Below, piece after piece: positions 25,331 through 36,219 of a stretch of DNA of 64,000 nt. Origin of the DNA: Nonomuraea typhae (GTDB lineage: Bacteria > Actinomycetota > Actinomycetes > Streptosporangiales > Streptosporangiaceae). The DNA is taken from NCBI RefSeq assembly GCF_009760925.1, contig NZ_VRLV01000007.1, positions 496,001 to 560,000 of the forward strand. The letters run 5' to 3'. The stretch's first letter is position 1, and each line of letters opens with the position of its first letter. The notes beneath the pieces are model-generated. The model saw nothing but the letters and a program-made list of their open reading frames with translations. It ran no database searches and was not told where the DNA came from. Position numbers and translations under genes: made by a program.

Positions 25331-26692
25331 ATGGGATTGCGAAAAGTTTCGGTCGTCGCCGTCCTGGCGCTGTCCGTCGCCGCATGTGGCCAGTCGAGCA
25401 GCGGTGGCGGTGACACCATCGAGCTGACGATCACCCAGAACGCGATCGCCGGCGGCAAGAACGCCAAGAGTGCCGAATACATCACCAAATGGGTCATCCC
25501 TAAGTTCGAAGAGGCTCAGAAGGCCAAGGGGAAGAACGTCAAGGTCAAGTTCATCCCGAGCGGCGTCGACGACGAGCAGTACAAGACCAAGCTCTCCCTG
25601 GACCTGAAGTCCGGCAAGGGTGCGGACGTCCTCGACATCGACGGCATCTGGATGGGCGAGTTCGTCGAGGCCGGCTACCTGAAGCCCCTGCCCGCCGACA
25701 GCGACGCGTGGGAGGGCTGGAGCCAGATCCCCGAGGCGGTCCAGGGCCTGGCCACCTACAACGGCAAGAAGTACGCGCTGCCCGTCGGCACCGACGGCCG
25801 CGTGCTCTACTTCAACAAGACCCTCATGACCAAGGCCGGCCTGCCCGCCGACTGGCAGCCGAAGAGCTGGCAGGAGATCCTCGACGCCGGCGCGAAGCTG
25901 AAGGCCGCCGGGGTACCCGTGCCGATCCAGATCAACGCCGGCACCGCCATGGGCGAGGCCACCTCCATGCAGGGCGTCCTGCCGCTGATGGCCGGCGCGG
26001 GCGGCGAGGTGCAGAAGGACGGCAAGTGGACCGGCGCCGGCCAGCCGCTCAAGGACGCGCTCGGCCTCTACCAGAAGATCTACTCCCAGGGCCTGGGCGA
26101 CCCCAAGCTCCAGCAGGAGGCCAAGGGCCGCGACAAGTCCTTCGCCCAGTTCGCCGAAGGCAAGATCGGCATCCTCATGGAGGGCGACTACTTCTGGCGC
26201 GGCGTCATCAACCCCAAGGACGGCGTCGCCAAGATGGCCGACCGCGACCAGACCGTCGGCTACGCCATGATCCCGGCGATGGAGCCCGGCAAGGGCCTGC
26301 GCGGCCAGGACTTCGTCAGCATGTCCGGCGGCTCGCTGCGCACGCTCAACCCCGCCGCCAAGCACCCCAAGGAAGCCTTCGAACTGCTCGCCTTCACCCT
26401 CTCGGCCGACGGCCTGAGGGCGGAGACCGGCAAGGACAACGTGCGCATCACCCCGCGCGCCGACGTCAACAAGGAGATCCTGGCCGGGGACCCGCTGCTC
26501 ACCTACATCTCGGAGAAGGTCCTCCCGCTGACCGCCTACCGCCCGCCGGTCGCCGCCTACCCGCAGGTCTCCACGGCCCTGCAGGAGGCCACCGCAGCGG
26601 TCGTGAGCGGCACCTCGCCCGACGAGGCGGCCGCGGAGTACCAGAAGAAGGTCGAGGGAATCGCCGGTGGCGCTGGCAACCTCGCCTCCTGA
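25331..26692 (+). CDS. Sugar ABC transporter solute-binding lipoprotein
   Basis: The 453-residue protein is a MalE/UgpB-class carbohydrate-binding lipoprotein. The signal peptide ends in the lipobox SVAAC with Cys19, so it is anchored to the outer face of the membrane. The mature part has typical features: KSGKGADVLDIDGIWMGEFVEAGYL, ALPVGTDGRVLYFNKTLM, and a Trp/Tyr-rich cleft. GGAGGG precedes the ATG. It opens a tightly packed operon of two permeases, an ATPase, a PHP hydrolase, a TIM-barrel protein, a dehydrogenase and a mannosidase, which points to a glycoside as ligand. Confidence 0.92.
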   Translation: MGLRKVSVVAVLALSVAACGQSSSGGGDTIELTITQNAIAGGKNAKSAEYITKWVIPKFEEAQKAKGKNVKVKFIPSGVDDEQYKTKLSLDLKSGKGADVLDIDGIWMGEFVEAGYLKPLPADSDAWEGWSQIPEAVQGLATYNGKKYALPVGTDGRVLYFNKTLMTKAGLPADWQPKSWQEILDAGAKLKAAGVPVPIQINAGTAMGEATSMQGVLPLMAGAGGEVQKDGKWTGAGQPLKDALGLYQKIYSQGLGDPKLQQEAKGRDKSFAQFAEGKIGILMEGDYFWRGVINPKDGVAKMADRDQTVGYAMIPAMEPGKGLRGQDFVSMSGGSLRTLNPAAKHPKEAFELLAFTLSADGLRAETGKDNVRITPRADVNKEILAGDPLLTYISEKVLPLTAYRPPVAAYPQVSTALQEATAAVVSGTSPDEAAAEYQKKVEGIAGGAGNLAS

Positions 26693-27596
26693 AACGCCTC
26701 CCGGAACCCGGGCGGAGCGCGGCTACAGCTCTGACGCGGCGGGACTCGGCCGCGTCAGGGCCTCGCTCTTCGCCGCCCCGGCGCTCCTGCTCATCGCGAT
26801 CTTCCTGGTCTTCCCCGCGCTCTGGGTGCTCTACCTCAGCATCACCAACTACCGCCTCAGCGGCGTCGAGGCCCGCGACCCGCAGGTCGTCGGCCTGGAC
26901 AACTTCATCAACGCGCTCACCAGCGGCAAGTTCTGGACCTCCACCTGGCTGACCGTCGAGTTCGTGCTCGGCTCGGCGGTCATCGGCCAGGTCGTGCTCG
27001 GCTTCACCATCGCCTGGCTCCTGCGCGACCGCATCGGCCCGCTCAAACGCCTGGTCGAAGGGCTGGTCATCCTGGCCTGGATCCTGCCGGGCGCCGTGGT
27101 GTCGTTCCTGTGGGTGGCGCTGCTCGACCGCGACGGCGGCACGCTCAACATGCTGCTCGGCATCCCCGGCTTCGCCTGGCTGCTCGACTACCCGATGCTC
27201 TCCATCATCGTCTTCAACATCTGGCGCGGCACCGCCTTCTCGATGATGTTGTACGGCGCGGCCCTCGGCAACGTGCCGCCCTCGCACCTGGAGAGCGCCC
27301 GCCTGGCCGGAGCCTCCGGCTGGCAGCAACTGCGCGACGTCGTCTTCCCGCACATCCGCGGCCACATCCTGACCAACCTGCTGCTGATCAGCCTGTGGAC
27401 GTTCAACGACTTCACCCCGTTCATGCTCACCGCGGGCGGCCCCGACGGCAAGACCGAGGTCCTGGCCGTCTACGTCTACAAAGAGGCGCTGATCGGCGGC
27501 AATCTCGGCGTCGGCGCCGCCATCTCGGCGGTGATCCTGCTGATCAACCTGGTCGTCGCCGTGTTCTACCTGCGGCTGCTCAGGAGGAAGTCATGA
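26667..27596 (+). CDS. Sugar ABC transporter permease (MalF-type)
   Basis: The 309-residue protein has six predicted membrane segments and the MalF-type EAA loop (residues ~205-225, ESARLAGASGWQQLRDVVFPHIR) that contacts the ATPase. Its GTG start lies 26 bp inside the binding-protein gene, with GAGGGAA 6 nt upstream. This indicates translational coupling. The N-terminal ~30 residues are Pro/Thr/Ser-rich and cytoplasmic. It pairs with the next permease to form the heterodimeric channel. Confidence 0.93.
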   Translation: MALATSPPETPPGTRAERGYSSDAAGLGRVRASLFAAPALLLIAIFLVFPALWVLYLSITNYRLSGVEARDPQVVGLDNFINALTSGKFWTSTWLTVEFVLGSAVIGQVVLGFTIAWLLRDRIGPLKRLVEGLVILAWILPGAVVSFLWVALLDRDGGTLNMLLGIPGFAWLLDYPMLSIIVFNIWRGTAFSMMLYGAALGNVPPSHLESARLAGASGWQQLRDVVFPHIRGHILTNLLLISLWTFNDFTPFMLTAGGPDGKTEVLAVYVYKEALIGGNLGVGAAISAVILLINLVVAVFYLRLLRRKS

Positions 27597-28413
27597 GTCC
27601 CAGGCAGGTGCTCGGCCGCATCGGCTTCTCCGTCCTGATCGCCGTCCTGCTCGCCTTCTTCAGCGTGCCGCTGCTGTGGCTGGCCACCGCGCCGTTCTCC
27701 ACCGACCCCACCTACCAGGTGTCGCTGCCCGACTTCACGCTCGCCAACTTCCAGGCCATCCTGGAGCACCCCTACGCGCTGGGCTCGCTCTACAACTCGC
27801 TGATCCTGTCGGTCGGCACCGCCGTACTCGTGGTGGCGTGCGCGGCGCTGGCCGCCTACGCGCTCAGCCGGGTGCGCATCCCCGGGCGCGACGCGCTGCT
27901 GTACACGCTCCTGCTGCTGTCGTCGATCATCACCGGGACCGCCGCGATGGTGCCGATCTACCAGCTCGCGGTCGAGCTGAACCTCATCGACACCCACCTC
28001 GGCGTGATCCTCATCCTCACCGGCGGCCTGCTGCCCGCGGCCATCTTCATGCTCAAGGACTTCATGGACACCACGCCCAAGTCCTATGAGGAATCGGCCC
28101 GCGTCTTCGGCGCCTCGCCGCTGCAGATCGTGCGGCACGTGGTGATCCCGCTGGTACGGCCCGGGCTGGCGACCATCGCCGTGTGGGCGATCGCCAACGT
28201 GTGGGGCAACTTCCTCATGCCGTACCTGCTGTTCAGCAGCGATCCGGAGAACCAGCCCGCCTCGGTGATCATCTACACGCTCTACACCGAGGGCGGCCAG
28301 GCCAACCTTCAGCTCCTGTCCACGTTCGGGTTGCTTTACTCGGTGCCGGTCGTGCTCATGTACCTGTTCGTCAGCAAGAAGTACGGCTTCCGCTTCCACG
28401 GAGGGATCAAGGC

Positions 28414-28417
<4 letters not shown>
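27593..28417 (+). CDS. Sugar ABC transporter permease (MalG-type)
   Basis: The 274-residue inner-membrane protein has six hydrophobic segments and the EAA motif EESARVFGASPLQIVRHVVIP. Its end, FVSKKYGFRFHGGIKA, resembles MalG-class permeases. An ATGA overlap joins it to the first permease and AGGAGGAAG precedes the ATG. Together with the upstream permease and downstream ATPase it forms an importer of the carbohydrate-uptake-1 class. Confidence 0.93.
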
Positions 28418-29474
<1,057 letters not shown>

Positions 29475-29478
<4 letters not shown>

Positions 29479-30788
29479 TCCGGGGGCACTGGTCGCTGGA
29501 CGACCGGCTGGAGCGCATGCTGCGGGAGGTGCCGTTCGAGGTGCCCGTGGGGGCGCGTTCGGTGACGGTGCGGCTGTCCTACGACCGGTCGCTGGGGGTG
29601 ATCGACCTGGGGTGCGCCTCGCCGTCCGGGTTCCGCGGCTGGTCGGGCGGGGCCCGCGACGAGTACACGATCACCGCGGACTGGGCCACCCCCGGCTACC
29701 TCCCGGGCGAGACGGTCCCCGGGCTCTCCGGCGAGCCCGGCGGGCTCGCCTCCGGCCCCAGCGGCGAGCCCGGCCGGCTCGCCTCCGGCCCCGGCGGCGA
29801 GCTCGGCGGGATCGTCTCCGGCTCCGGCGCCGGGGGCGCCGGTGGTGTGCTGGAGTCCGGTACGTGGCACGTGTGGCTGCGGCTGCACCGGATCCCGCCT
29901 CAGGGGCTCGACTTCGTGCTGGAGGTCGACCATGGCCCGCGCACCCCGCCGGTCGTGGCCGAGCCGCCGGTCGGGGAGCGGCCACCCCGCCGGGAGATAC
30001 CGGAAATATCCGGTATGCGGTGGTACGCCGGTGACTTCCATGCCCACACCGTCCACAGCGACGGCACCCTGACCATCCCCGAGCTGGCCGAGCTGGCCGC
30101 CGCCCGCGGCCTGGACTTCCTGGCCGTCACCGACCACAACACCGTCAGCCACCACCCCTGGCTGGCCAAGGCGGCCAGGGGGATCACGCTCATCCCCGGC
30201 CAGGAGGTCACCACCGACCGCGGCCACGCCAACGTCTTCGGCGACGTCGGCTGGGTCGACTTCCGGCAGCCCGCCGACGCGTGGGTCCGGCACGCCGAGG
30301 CCCGGGGCGGCCTGATCTCGATCAACCACCCGCTCGGCGGCGACTGCGCCTGGCTGCTGCCCATCGAGCGCCGGCCCCGGGTGGCCGAGGTGTGGAGCTC
30401 CGGCTGGTGGGACCGCCGCTGGGGCGCCCCGCTGGCCTGGGCCGACGCCTGGCGGGACGACGTGATCGCCATCGGCGGCAGCGACTTCCACAAACCCGGC
30501 AGCGACGGCCTGCCCGGCGAGCCCACCACGTGGGTGCTGGCCGAGGATCCCAGCCTCGCCCTGGACGCCGTCGCGGCCGGCCGTACCGCGATCTCGGCGG
30601 GACCGGACGCGCCGCTGCTGCTCAGGCTGGGTGACGAACTGCTGGCGCTGGACGCCGGCGGGCTGGTGCTGGTCCGCCCGGACGGAAGGCGCCAGGTGGT
30701 GCGGGGGGAGCGGATGCTCGTGGCCGGCATGGCCGGGCCGCATCGGCTGGAGACCCACGAGAACGAAGTGATGGCCCTATGTTCGTGA
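29475..30788 (+). CDS. PHP-domain metallohydrolase (CehA/McbA-like)
   Basis: The C-terminal part (from ~residue 183) is a PHP domain. Ligands appear in order: H189-x-H191 in DFHAHTVHSDGT, the VTDHN pair, E in PGQEVTT, H in SINHPLGG and D-x-H in GGSDFHKPG. PHP enzymes hydrolyse phosphoesters or, in the CehA/McbA group, other ester bonds. The N-terminal ~180 residues form a beta-rich region interrupted by a Gly/Ser/Pro-rich stretch (85-124) made of three 11-residue repeats. GTGA overlap couples it to the ABC ATPase. The product has 437 residues and no signal peptide, so it probably acts on the imported compound in the cytoplasm. Confidence 0.85.
29727..29828 (+). repeat. 33 bp tandem repeat, three copies, inside the PHP gene
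   Basis: Three in-frame units encode SGEPGGLASGP, SGEPGRLASGP and the diverged GGELGGIVSGSG. They form a flexible linker in the beta-rich N-terminal region. Confidence 0.85.
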
Positions 30789-30813
30789 CGGAGTGAGAGA
30801 GGGAGAGGCGCGC

Positions 30814-31740
30814 ATGCGCGTGACACGGATCGCCAACGCCCCTGTGAGCTTCGGCGTGTTCGAGCTGAGCGACGGGCCGGCGCCGCTGACCGCCGACGAG
30901 ATGGTCCGGGCGCTGGCCGACGCCGGCTACACGGGCATCGACCTGGGGCCGATCGGGTTCCTGGGGGTGGGGGAGGAGCTCACCCGGCGCCTTTCCGGCG
31001 CGGGTTTCCTGCTGGCCGGCGGGTGGGCCGATCTGGCCTACTCCGACGCGGCCGCGTTCGCCGCCGGGCTGCCCGCGCTGGAGGCCACGCTGGAGGTCTT
31101 CGACGCGGCGCCGCCGTACGCCGAGGCGCGGTTGTTCGTGGCGGCGGAGGGGACGTTCGCGCCGCGGCCCACGCTGGGGTGTTCCGGGTCGCCCGCGCGG
31201 TTCGCCAGGCCCGGCGGGAACGCTCCCGGCCTGGCGGGCGACGAATGGTCCGGATACGCCAAGCGGGTGCAGGAGGCCGCGCAGCGGTGCCGGGCCCACG
31301 GGTACGAGCCGGTCTTCCATCACCACCTCGGCACCTTCGTGGAGACGCCGGCCGAGGTCGAACGCCTGCTGGAGCTGACCGACGTCGACCTCTGCCTGGA
31401 CACCGGGCACCTGCTGCTGGCCGGCGGCGACCCGGTCCGGGCGCTGCGCGACTGGCGTGAGCGGATCGGGCATGTGCATATCAAGGACGGCGATCCGGAC
31501 ATCCTCGCCGCGGCGCTGGAGGACGGCGCCGACCTGCGGGAGATCATGGGCAGGGGCGGTTTCAGCGCGCTGGGCCGCGGCGTGCTCGACCTGCCCGGCG
31601 TGGTGGCCGCCCTGGACGAGATCGACTACCAGGGCTGGATCGTGGTCGAGCAGGACACGCTGCCCGGCCGCCGCCCGCTGGCCGACGTCATCGCCGACCA
31701 GGCGGCCAACCTCGCCAAGCTGAAGGAGCTGGGGCTGTGA
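30814..31740 (+). CDS. Sugar-phosphate isomerase/epimerase-like TIM barrel (IolE-related)
   Basis: The 308-residue protein belongs to the xylose-isomerase-like TIM-barrel superfamily that includes inosose dehydratase IolE. The N-terminus ANAPVSFGVFEL resembles the IolE start. Metal-site segments appear in order: VFHHHLGTFVET, LCLDTGHLLLAGGD, GHVHIKDG and a final VVEQD. The ATG at 30814 follows GGGAGAGG. It could dehydrate inosose or isomerise another keto-sugar. It is coupled by GTGA to the dehydrogenase gene, the usual IolE/IolG pairing. Confidence 0.82.
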   Translation: MRVTRIANAPVSFGVFELSDGPAPLTADEMVRALADAGYTGIDLGPIGFLGVGEELTRRLSGAGFLLAGGWADLAYSDAAAFAAGLPALEATLEVFDAAPPYAEARLFVAAEGTFAPRPTLGCSGSPARFARPGGNAPGLAGDEWSGYAKRVQEAAQRCRAHGYEPVFHHHLGTFVETPAEVERLLELTDVDLCLDTGHLLLAGGDPVRALRDWRERIGHVHIKDGDPDILAAALEDGADLREIMGRGGFSALGRGVLDLPGVVAALDEIDYQGWIVVEQDTLPGRRPLADVIADQAANLAKLKELGL

Positions 31741-32813
31741 AGGTCGCTCTGGTGGGGTGCGGGGCGGTCACGCAGGCCGTTTACGTGCCGTTGTTGTCGC
31801 GGCGGCGGGAGTTGTTCGAGGTCGCCGCCGTCTGTGATCTGTCGGCCACGCTCGCCGGCGCCGTGGGCGACCGGCTCGGGGTGGCCCGCCGCCACACCGA
31901 TCTGGGTGAGATGCTGGCCGAGGGCGGGTTCGACGCCGTGCTCATGCTCGCCTCCGGCTCCCACGGCGAGCCGGTACGGCAGGCGCTGGCGGCCGGGTAC
32001 GCGGTGTTGTGCGAGAAGCCGCTGGCGTTGACCGAGGCCGAGGTGGCGGCGCTGCCCGAGGGGCGGCTGATGGTCGGGTACATGAAGCAGTACGACCCGG
32101 CGGTGCGGCGGGCCGAGGAGATGCTGGCCGAGCTGGGCGGGGCCGCAGTGATCCGGTCGGTCGAGGTGACCGTGCTGCACCCGAGCGCCGAGGCGCAACT
32201 GGGCTTCGCCAACCTGTCCCAGGCGCGGGACGTGGACGTGGCGCCGCTGCGGGCGGCGGAGAACGCCGTCCTGGATCGGGCGCTGGGCGCGGAGGCCGGG
32301 CCGGAGGTGCGGTCGGTGTACAGCGTGGCGCTGGGCTCGATCTGCCATGACCTCTCGCTGCTGCGGCGTTTCACCGGCTCGCCGGTCAAGGTTGACCACG
32401 TCGAGACATGGGGCGGTCTGCCGGGATCGATCGAGATTTCTGGGCCTTTGCCGGTTGCCGGGCGATATTCCATTCGATGGCATTACCTCGAGGACTATCC
32501 GGCCTACCGGGAGACCGTCGTCGTTCACCACGCCTCGGGCTCGCTGGAGCTGGTCTTCCCGGCGCCTTACCTGATGAACGCGCCCACCGTGCTCACCGCC
32601 GTCTCCGGCGCCGAGACCCGGGCCGAGTACCGCGAGGTCACCGAGGCGTTCGAGACCCAGCTGCTGGCCTTCCACGCCTTCGTCACCTCCGGCAAGCCGC
32701 CGCTCACCGACGCCGCCGGAGCCCTGGAGGACATCGTGACCGCCCAGCGCATCGCCGCCCGCTACGCCGTACAGCATGATCTTGCCCTTGGGGGAGAAGC
32801 CGGTGACCGCTGA
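31737..32813 (+). CDS. Gfo/Idh/MocA-family oxidoreductase
   Basis: The 358-residue protein has an N-terminal NAD(P)-binding Rossmann domain (VALVGCGAVTQAVYVPLL), the family E-K-P motif in CEKPLALTEAEVAAL, and a C-terminal alpha/beta domain. The family includes myo-inositol 2-dehydrogenase IolG and many sugar dehydrogenases; the sequence alone does not say which. GTGA overlap couples it to the TIM-barrel gene, and its last 11 bp overlap the mannosidase start. I favour inositol or a related cyclitol/sugar as substrate because of the iol genes across the divergent promoter. Confidence 0.88.
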   Translation: MKVALVGCGAVTQAVYVPLLSRRRELFEVAAVCDLSATLAGAVGDRLGVARRHTDLGEMLAEGGFDAVLMLASGSHGEPVRQALAAGYAVLCEKPLALTEAEVAALPEGRLMVGYMKQYDPAVRRAEEMLAELGGAAVIRSVEVTVLHPSAEAQLGFANLSQARDVDVAPLRAAENAVLDRALGAEAGPEVRSVYSVALGSICHDLSLLRRFTGSPVKVDHVETWGGLPGSIEISGPLPVAGRYSIRWHYLEDYPAYRETVVVHHASGSLELVFPAPYLMNAPTVLTAVSGAETRAEYREVTEAFETQLLAFHAFVTSGKPPLTDAAGALEDIVTAQRIAARYAVQHDLALGGEAGDR

Positions 32814-35484
32814 GATTGTCCTGGTTCCGCATACGCACTGGGACCGGGAGTGGTACGAGCCGTTCCAGCGCTTCCGGCTGCGGCTGGTGGCGCTGCTGGA
32901 CGAAGTGATCCAGACCATGGAACGCGAGCCCGGCTACCACTTCACCCTGGACGGCCAGCTCGCCTGCGTGGACGACTACCTGGAGGTGCGGCCGGAGAAC
33001 CGCGAGCGGATCGCGGCGCTGGTGCGCTCCGGGCGGCTGGCCGTGGGGCCGTGGCAGATCCTCCTCGACGAGTTCCTGTGCTCGGGCGAGAACATCGTGC
33101 GCAACCTGGAGCTCGGACTCTCGCGGGCCGACAAGCTCGGCGGGGCCATGGGCGTCGGCTATCTCCCGGACATGTTCGGGCACACGGCTCAGATGCCGCA
33201 GATCCTGCGACGGGCCGGGCTGCAGCACGCCTGCGTCTACCGGGGCGTGCCCGCCGAGGTGACGAGCGCCGCCTTCGCCTGGGTGGCGCCCGACGGCACC
33301 GCCATCCGCACGCAGTACCTGCCCGAAGGCGGCTACGGCAACGGCGTGGACCTCATCCACGGCGCCGGGACGCTGGAGGAGCGGGCGGCGGCGTTCACGG
33401 CCCGGATGCGGCCGTGGTCCGAGGGGCCGCTGCTGGCGATGTACGGCACGGACCACTCGGCCCCGGTGGCCGGACTGCCGGACCTGGTGGCCGCGATGGG
33501 CTCCCGCATGGACACCTTGTCCGGATATATCGCGACCCTTGATCCGGCCCTCGACACCCTGCCCCGCATCGAAGGCGAGCTGCGCTCGCACGCTCGCGCC
33601 AACATCCTGCCCGGCGTCATCTCCGTCCGCGTCCACGTCAAGCAGGCCATGGCCCGCGCCGAGCGCATGGTCGAGCGCTACGCCGAACCGCTGGCCGCCC
33701 TCTGGGGCGCGGAATGGCCCGGCCGCTTCCTCGACATGGCCTGGTGGCGGCTGATCGACGCCAGCGGCCACGACTCCGTCACCGGCTGCGGCGTCGACGA
33801 GACCGCCCAGCAGGTCGCCGCCCGCATCGCCGAGGCCGAACACCTCGGCCAGGCCGTCCGCGACATGGTCACCGCCCGCCTGGCCGCGAGCGTCCCCTCC
33901 GACGGAGTGCTCGTCGTCAACCCCACCCCCTCGGTACGGCGCGGCGTCGTGCTCACCGAGGTCGCCGGGCAGGACCCGCTCACCGGGCCGTCCGGGCTCG
34001 TGCCGGTCCAGACGCTGGAGTACGCCCCCACGCTGCTGCTCGACGAGGAGATGGAACCCGAGCTGGCCCTCTCCTTCATCCACGGCCCCGAGCTGTACGG
34101 CCAGCACATCACCGGCTGGTCGGTCGAGGGCGGCGTGCTCACCTTCACCGTCGCCAGGACCGCCACCGAGGTCTTCGACCCGGACGAGATCGCCGCCGCC
34201 GCCCGGGGCGCGCACCGGGTCCGCATCCTGGCCGAACCCCGGCGCACGGTCGCCGCCCTGGTCGAGGTGCCCGCGCTGGGCCACACCAGCCTGCGTCCCG
34301 TCCCCTGGCGGCCGGGCAGGTCGCCGGCCGCCGGGGTGGCGCCCGCCCGCGCCGACGGCCAGGTCCTGGACAACGGCCTGCTCCGCGTCGAGGTGGCCGA
34401 CGACGGCACCCTGACGCTGACCGGCCCCGGCGGCGTGACCGTCACCGGCGCCGGGCGCATCGTGGACGGCGGCGACGTGGGCGACACCTACAACCACGCC
34501 CCGCCCGCCCCGGACCGGCTCGTCTGCGAGCCCCTCGTCGTGGAGGTCTCGCCGGTCTGGTCGGGACCGCTCGTCGCCGCCCTCGACATCCGCCGCACCT
34601 ACCTCTGGCCCGCCACGGAGAGCGAGGTCATGACCGGGCCCGACCACGCCCGCGTCCCCCAGATCGCCGCCCCCGACCCGGGCCGAGGCCAGGCCGAGGC
34701 CGAGACCGTGGTGGAGACCCGGGTCGAGTTGCGGGCCGGGGAGCCGTTCGTACGGTTGCGGGTGGAGTTCGACAACCGCGCCGGCGATCACCGGGTGCGC
34801 CTGCACGTGCCCCTGCCGGCGGAGGCGACCACGTCGTACGCGGAAGGGCAGTTCGCGGTGGTCGAGCGCGGCCTGAGCGCGGAGGGCGGCTGCGGCGAGT
34901 ACCCGCTGCCCACCTTCCCGGCCTCGGGCTGGGTGGCGGCCGGAGGCGTGGCCGCGCTGCTGGAGCACGTGACCGAATACGAGGTCGCCGCCGAGGAGCT
35001 CGCGCTCACGCTGCTGCGCTCGGTCGGCTTCCTGTCGCGCAACCGCAACGGCCTGCGCCCGGAACCGGCCGGGCCCCAGATCCCGACGCCGGCCGCGCAG
35101 TCCAGGGGGCTGCGCTCGGTGAGCCTGGCGCTCATGCCGTACACAGGAGACTGGAGCGCCGTGCCGCCCGCGGCCGAGACCTTCCGCCACGACCTGCTCG
35201 CCGTGCCCGGCACCGGGGACGGCGAGCTGCCGGAACCGGGCACCGGCCTGTCGGTGAGCGGGCCGGGCGTGGTGATGACCTCGCTGCGCCGCCGCGACGA
35301 CTGGAAGGAACTGCGCGTGGTCTCCTACGCGAACGAGCCCGCCACGGCCGCGATCGAGGGTTCCTTCGCCGAAGCCCGCCGCGCGGACCTGCGCGGACGC
35401 CCCGGCGACCCGCTGGCCGTCACCGATGGCCGCCTCGACCTGCCCCTCGCTCCCTGGGAGATCGCCACGATCCAGTTCCGCTGA
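32803..35484 (+). CDS. GH38 alpha-mannosidase
   Basis: The 893-residue protein is a cytoplasmic glycoside hydrolase family 38 enzyme, a zinc-dependent retaining alpha-mannosidase. The N-terminal metal site H10-T-H12-W-D14 and the nucleophile segment LPDMFGHTAQMPQI (Asp123) are present. So is the helical-domain block GHDSVTGCGVDE. The C-terminal beta-sandwich domains fill residues ~380-893. There is no signal peptide, so the substrate must be imported, matching the ABC importer in the operon. GTG start 11 bp inside the dehydrogenase gene, with GGGGAGAAG upstream. It should release mannose from an imported alpha-mannoside. Confidence 0.93.
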   Translation: MTAEIVLVPHTHWDREWYEPFQRFRLRLVALLDEVIQTMEREPGYHFTLDGQLACVDDYLEVRPENRERIAALVRSGRLAVGPWQILLDEFLCSGENIVRNLELGLSRADKLGGAMGVGYLPDMFGHTAQMPQILRRAGLQHACVYRGVPAEVTSAAFAWVAPDGTAIRTQYLPEGGYGNGVDLIHGAGTLEERAAAFTARMRPWSEGPLLAMYGTDHSAPVAGLPDLVAAMGSRMDTLSGYIATLDPALDTLPRIEGELRSHARANILPGVISVRVHVKQAMARAERMVERYAEPLAALWGAEWPGRFLDMAWWRLIDASGHDSVTGCGVDETAQQVAARIAEAEHLGQAVRDMVTARLAASVPSDGVLVVNPTPSVRRGVVLTEVAGQDPLTGPSGLVPVQTLEYAPTLLLDEEMEPELALSFIHGPELYGQHITGWSVEGGVLTFTVARTATEVFDPDEIAAAARGAHRVRILAEPRRTVAALVEVPALGHTSLRPVPWRPGRSPAAGVAPARADGQVLDNGLLRVEVADDGTLTLTGPGGVTVTGAGRIVDGGDVGDTYNHAPPAPDRLVCEPLVVEVSPVWSGPLVAALDIRRTYLWPATESEVMTGPDHARVPQIAAPDPGRGQAEAETVVETRVELRAGEPFVRLRVEFDNRAGDHRVRLHVPLPAEATTSYAEGQFAVVERGLSAEGGCGEYPLPTFPASGWVAAGGVAALLEHVTEYEVAAEELALTLLRSVGFLSRNRNGLRPEPAGPQIPTPAAQSRGLRSVSLALMPYTGDWSAVPPAAETFRHDLLAVPGTGDGELPEPGTGLSVSGPGVVMTSLRRRDDWKELRVVSYANEPATAAIEGSFAEARRADLRGRPGDPLAVTDGRLDLPLAPWEIATIQFR

Positions 35485-35523
35485 CGGCCAAGCACAGGCT
35501 CTTTGTCGGTAAAGGTGGTGGAC

Positions 35524-36018
35524 CTAGCGGGTTCCCCAGGAGTAGGTCTGTTTGCGTAGCTTCAAATAGACGAAGGACTCGGTGGCCCGGACGGCCGGGA
35601 TCGCCCGGATCTTGCTGAGAATCTCCAGGAGGTGCGAGTCGCCCTCGCAGACCACCTCGACGATCACGTCGAAGGATCCGGCCGTCAGCACCACGTAGTC
35701 GATCTCGTCGATCGCGGCCAGCTCGTCGGCGACCATTTCCAGGTCGCCCTCGCAGTTGACGCCGATCATGGCTTGGCGCGGGAAGCCAAGAGTGAGGGGG
35801 TCGGTTACGGCGACGATCTGCATCACGCCGGCATCCTGCAGGCGTTGCACCCGCTGACGGACGGCTGCTTCGGACAGGCCCACGGCTTTTCCGATCGCGG
35901 CGTACGGCATGCGGCCGTCATTCTGCAGTTGCTCGATGATCTGCTTGGACAGTTCGTCGAGTACGACCGGTCCGGAAGCGGCGTCGTTGCTTCGGCGCAC
36001 GCGGGGCGGCGTCGTCAT
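35524..36018 (-). CDS. Lrp/AsnC-family transcriptional regulator
   Basis: The 164-residue protein has an N-terminal helix-turn-helix (DELSKQIIEQLQNDGRMPYAAIGKAVGLSEAAVRQRVQRLQ at residues ~20-60, given here only as landmarks) and a C-terminal RAM ligand-binding domain (~80-150). GGGAGGA precedes the ATG. It is divergent from the aminobutyraldehyde dehydrogenase/pot operon across 201 bp, the usual position for a polyamine- or amino-acid-responsive activator or repressor of that operon. Ligand identity is inferred, not seen. Confidence 0.92.
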   Translation of the reverse strand: MTTPPRVRRSNDAASGPVVLDELSKQIIEQLQNDGRMPYAAIGKAVGLSEAAVRQRVQRLQDAGVMQIVAVTDPLTLGFPRQAMIGVNCEGDLEMVADELAAIDEIDYVVLTAGSFDVIVEVVCEGDSHLLEILSKIRAIPAVRATESFVYLKLRKQTYSWGTR

Positions 36019-36219
36019 CCCAGGGAATCCTCCCTTACCGGTCCAGCGTTACGGGCGCATTCCTGCTGCGTTGCCGTCCTGGTGCGACATGTTGTCAGTT
36101 TCCCCGCCTCTGTCAAGCGAATTCGTAGCAATTCGGTATCCTTTGCTGCGGAATCCCTTGTCCGGATGCCCTTCCTCTGTCAGAGTCGCGGCATCTCAGC
36201 CACCTCACCAGGAGGTCAT

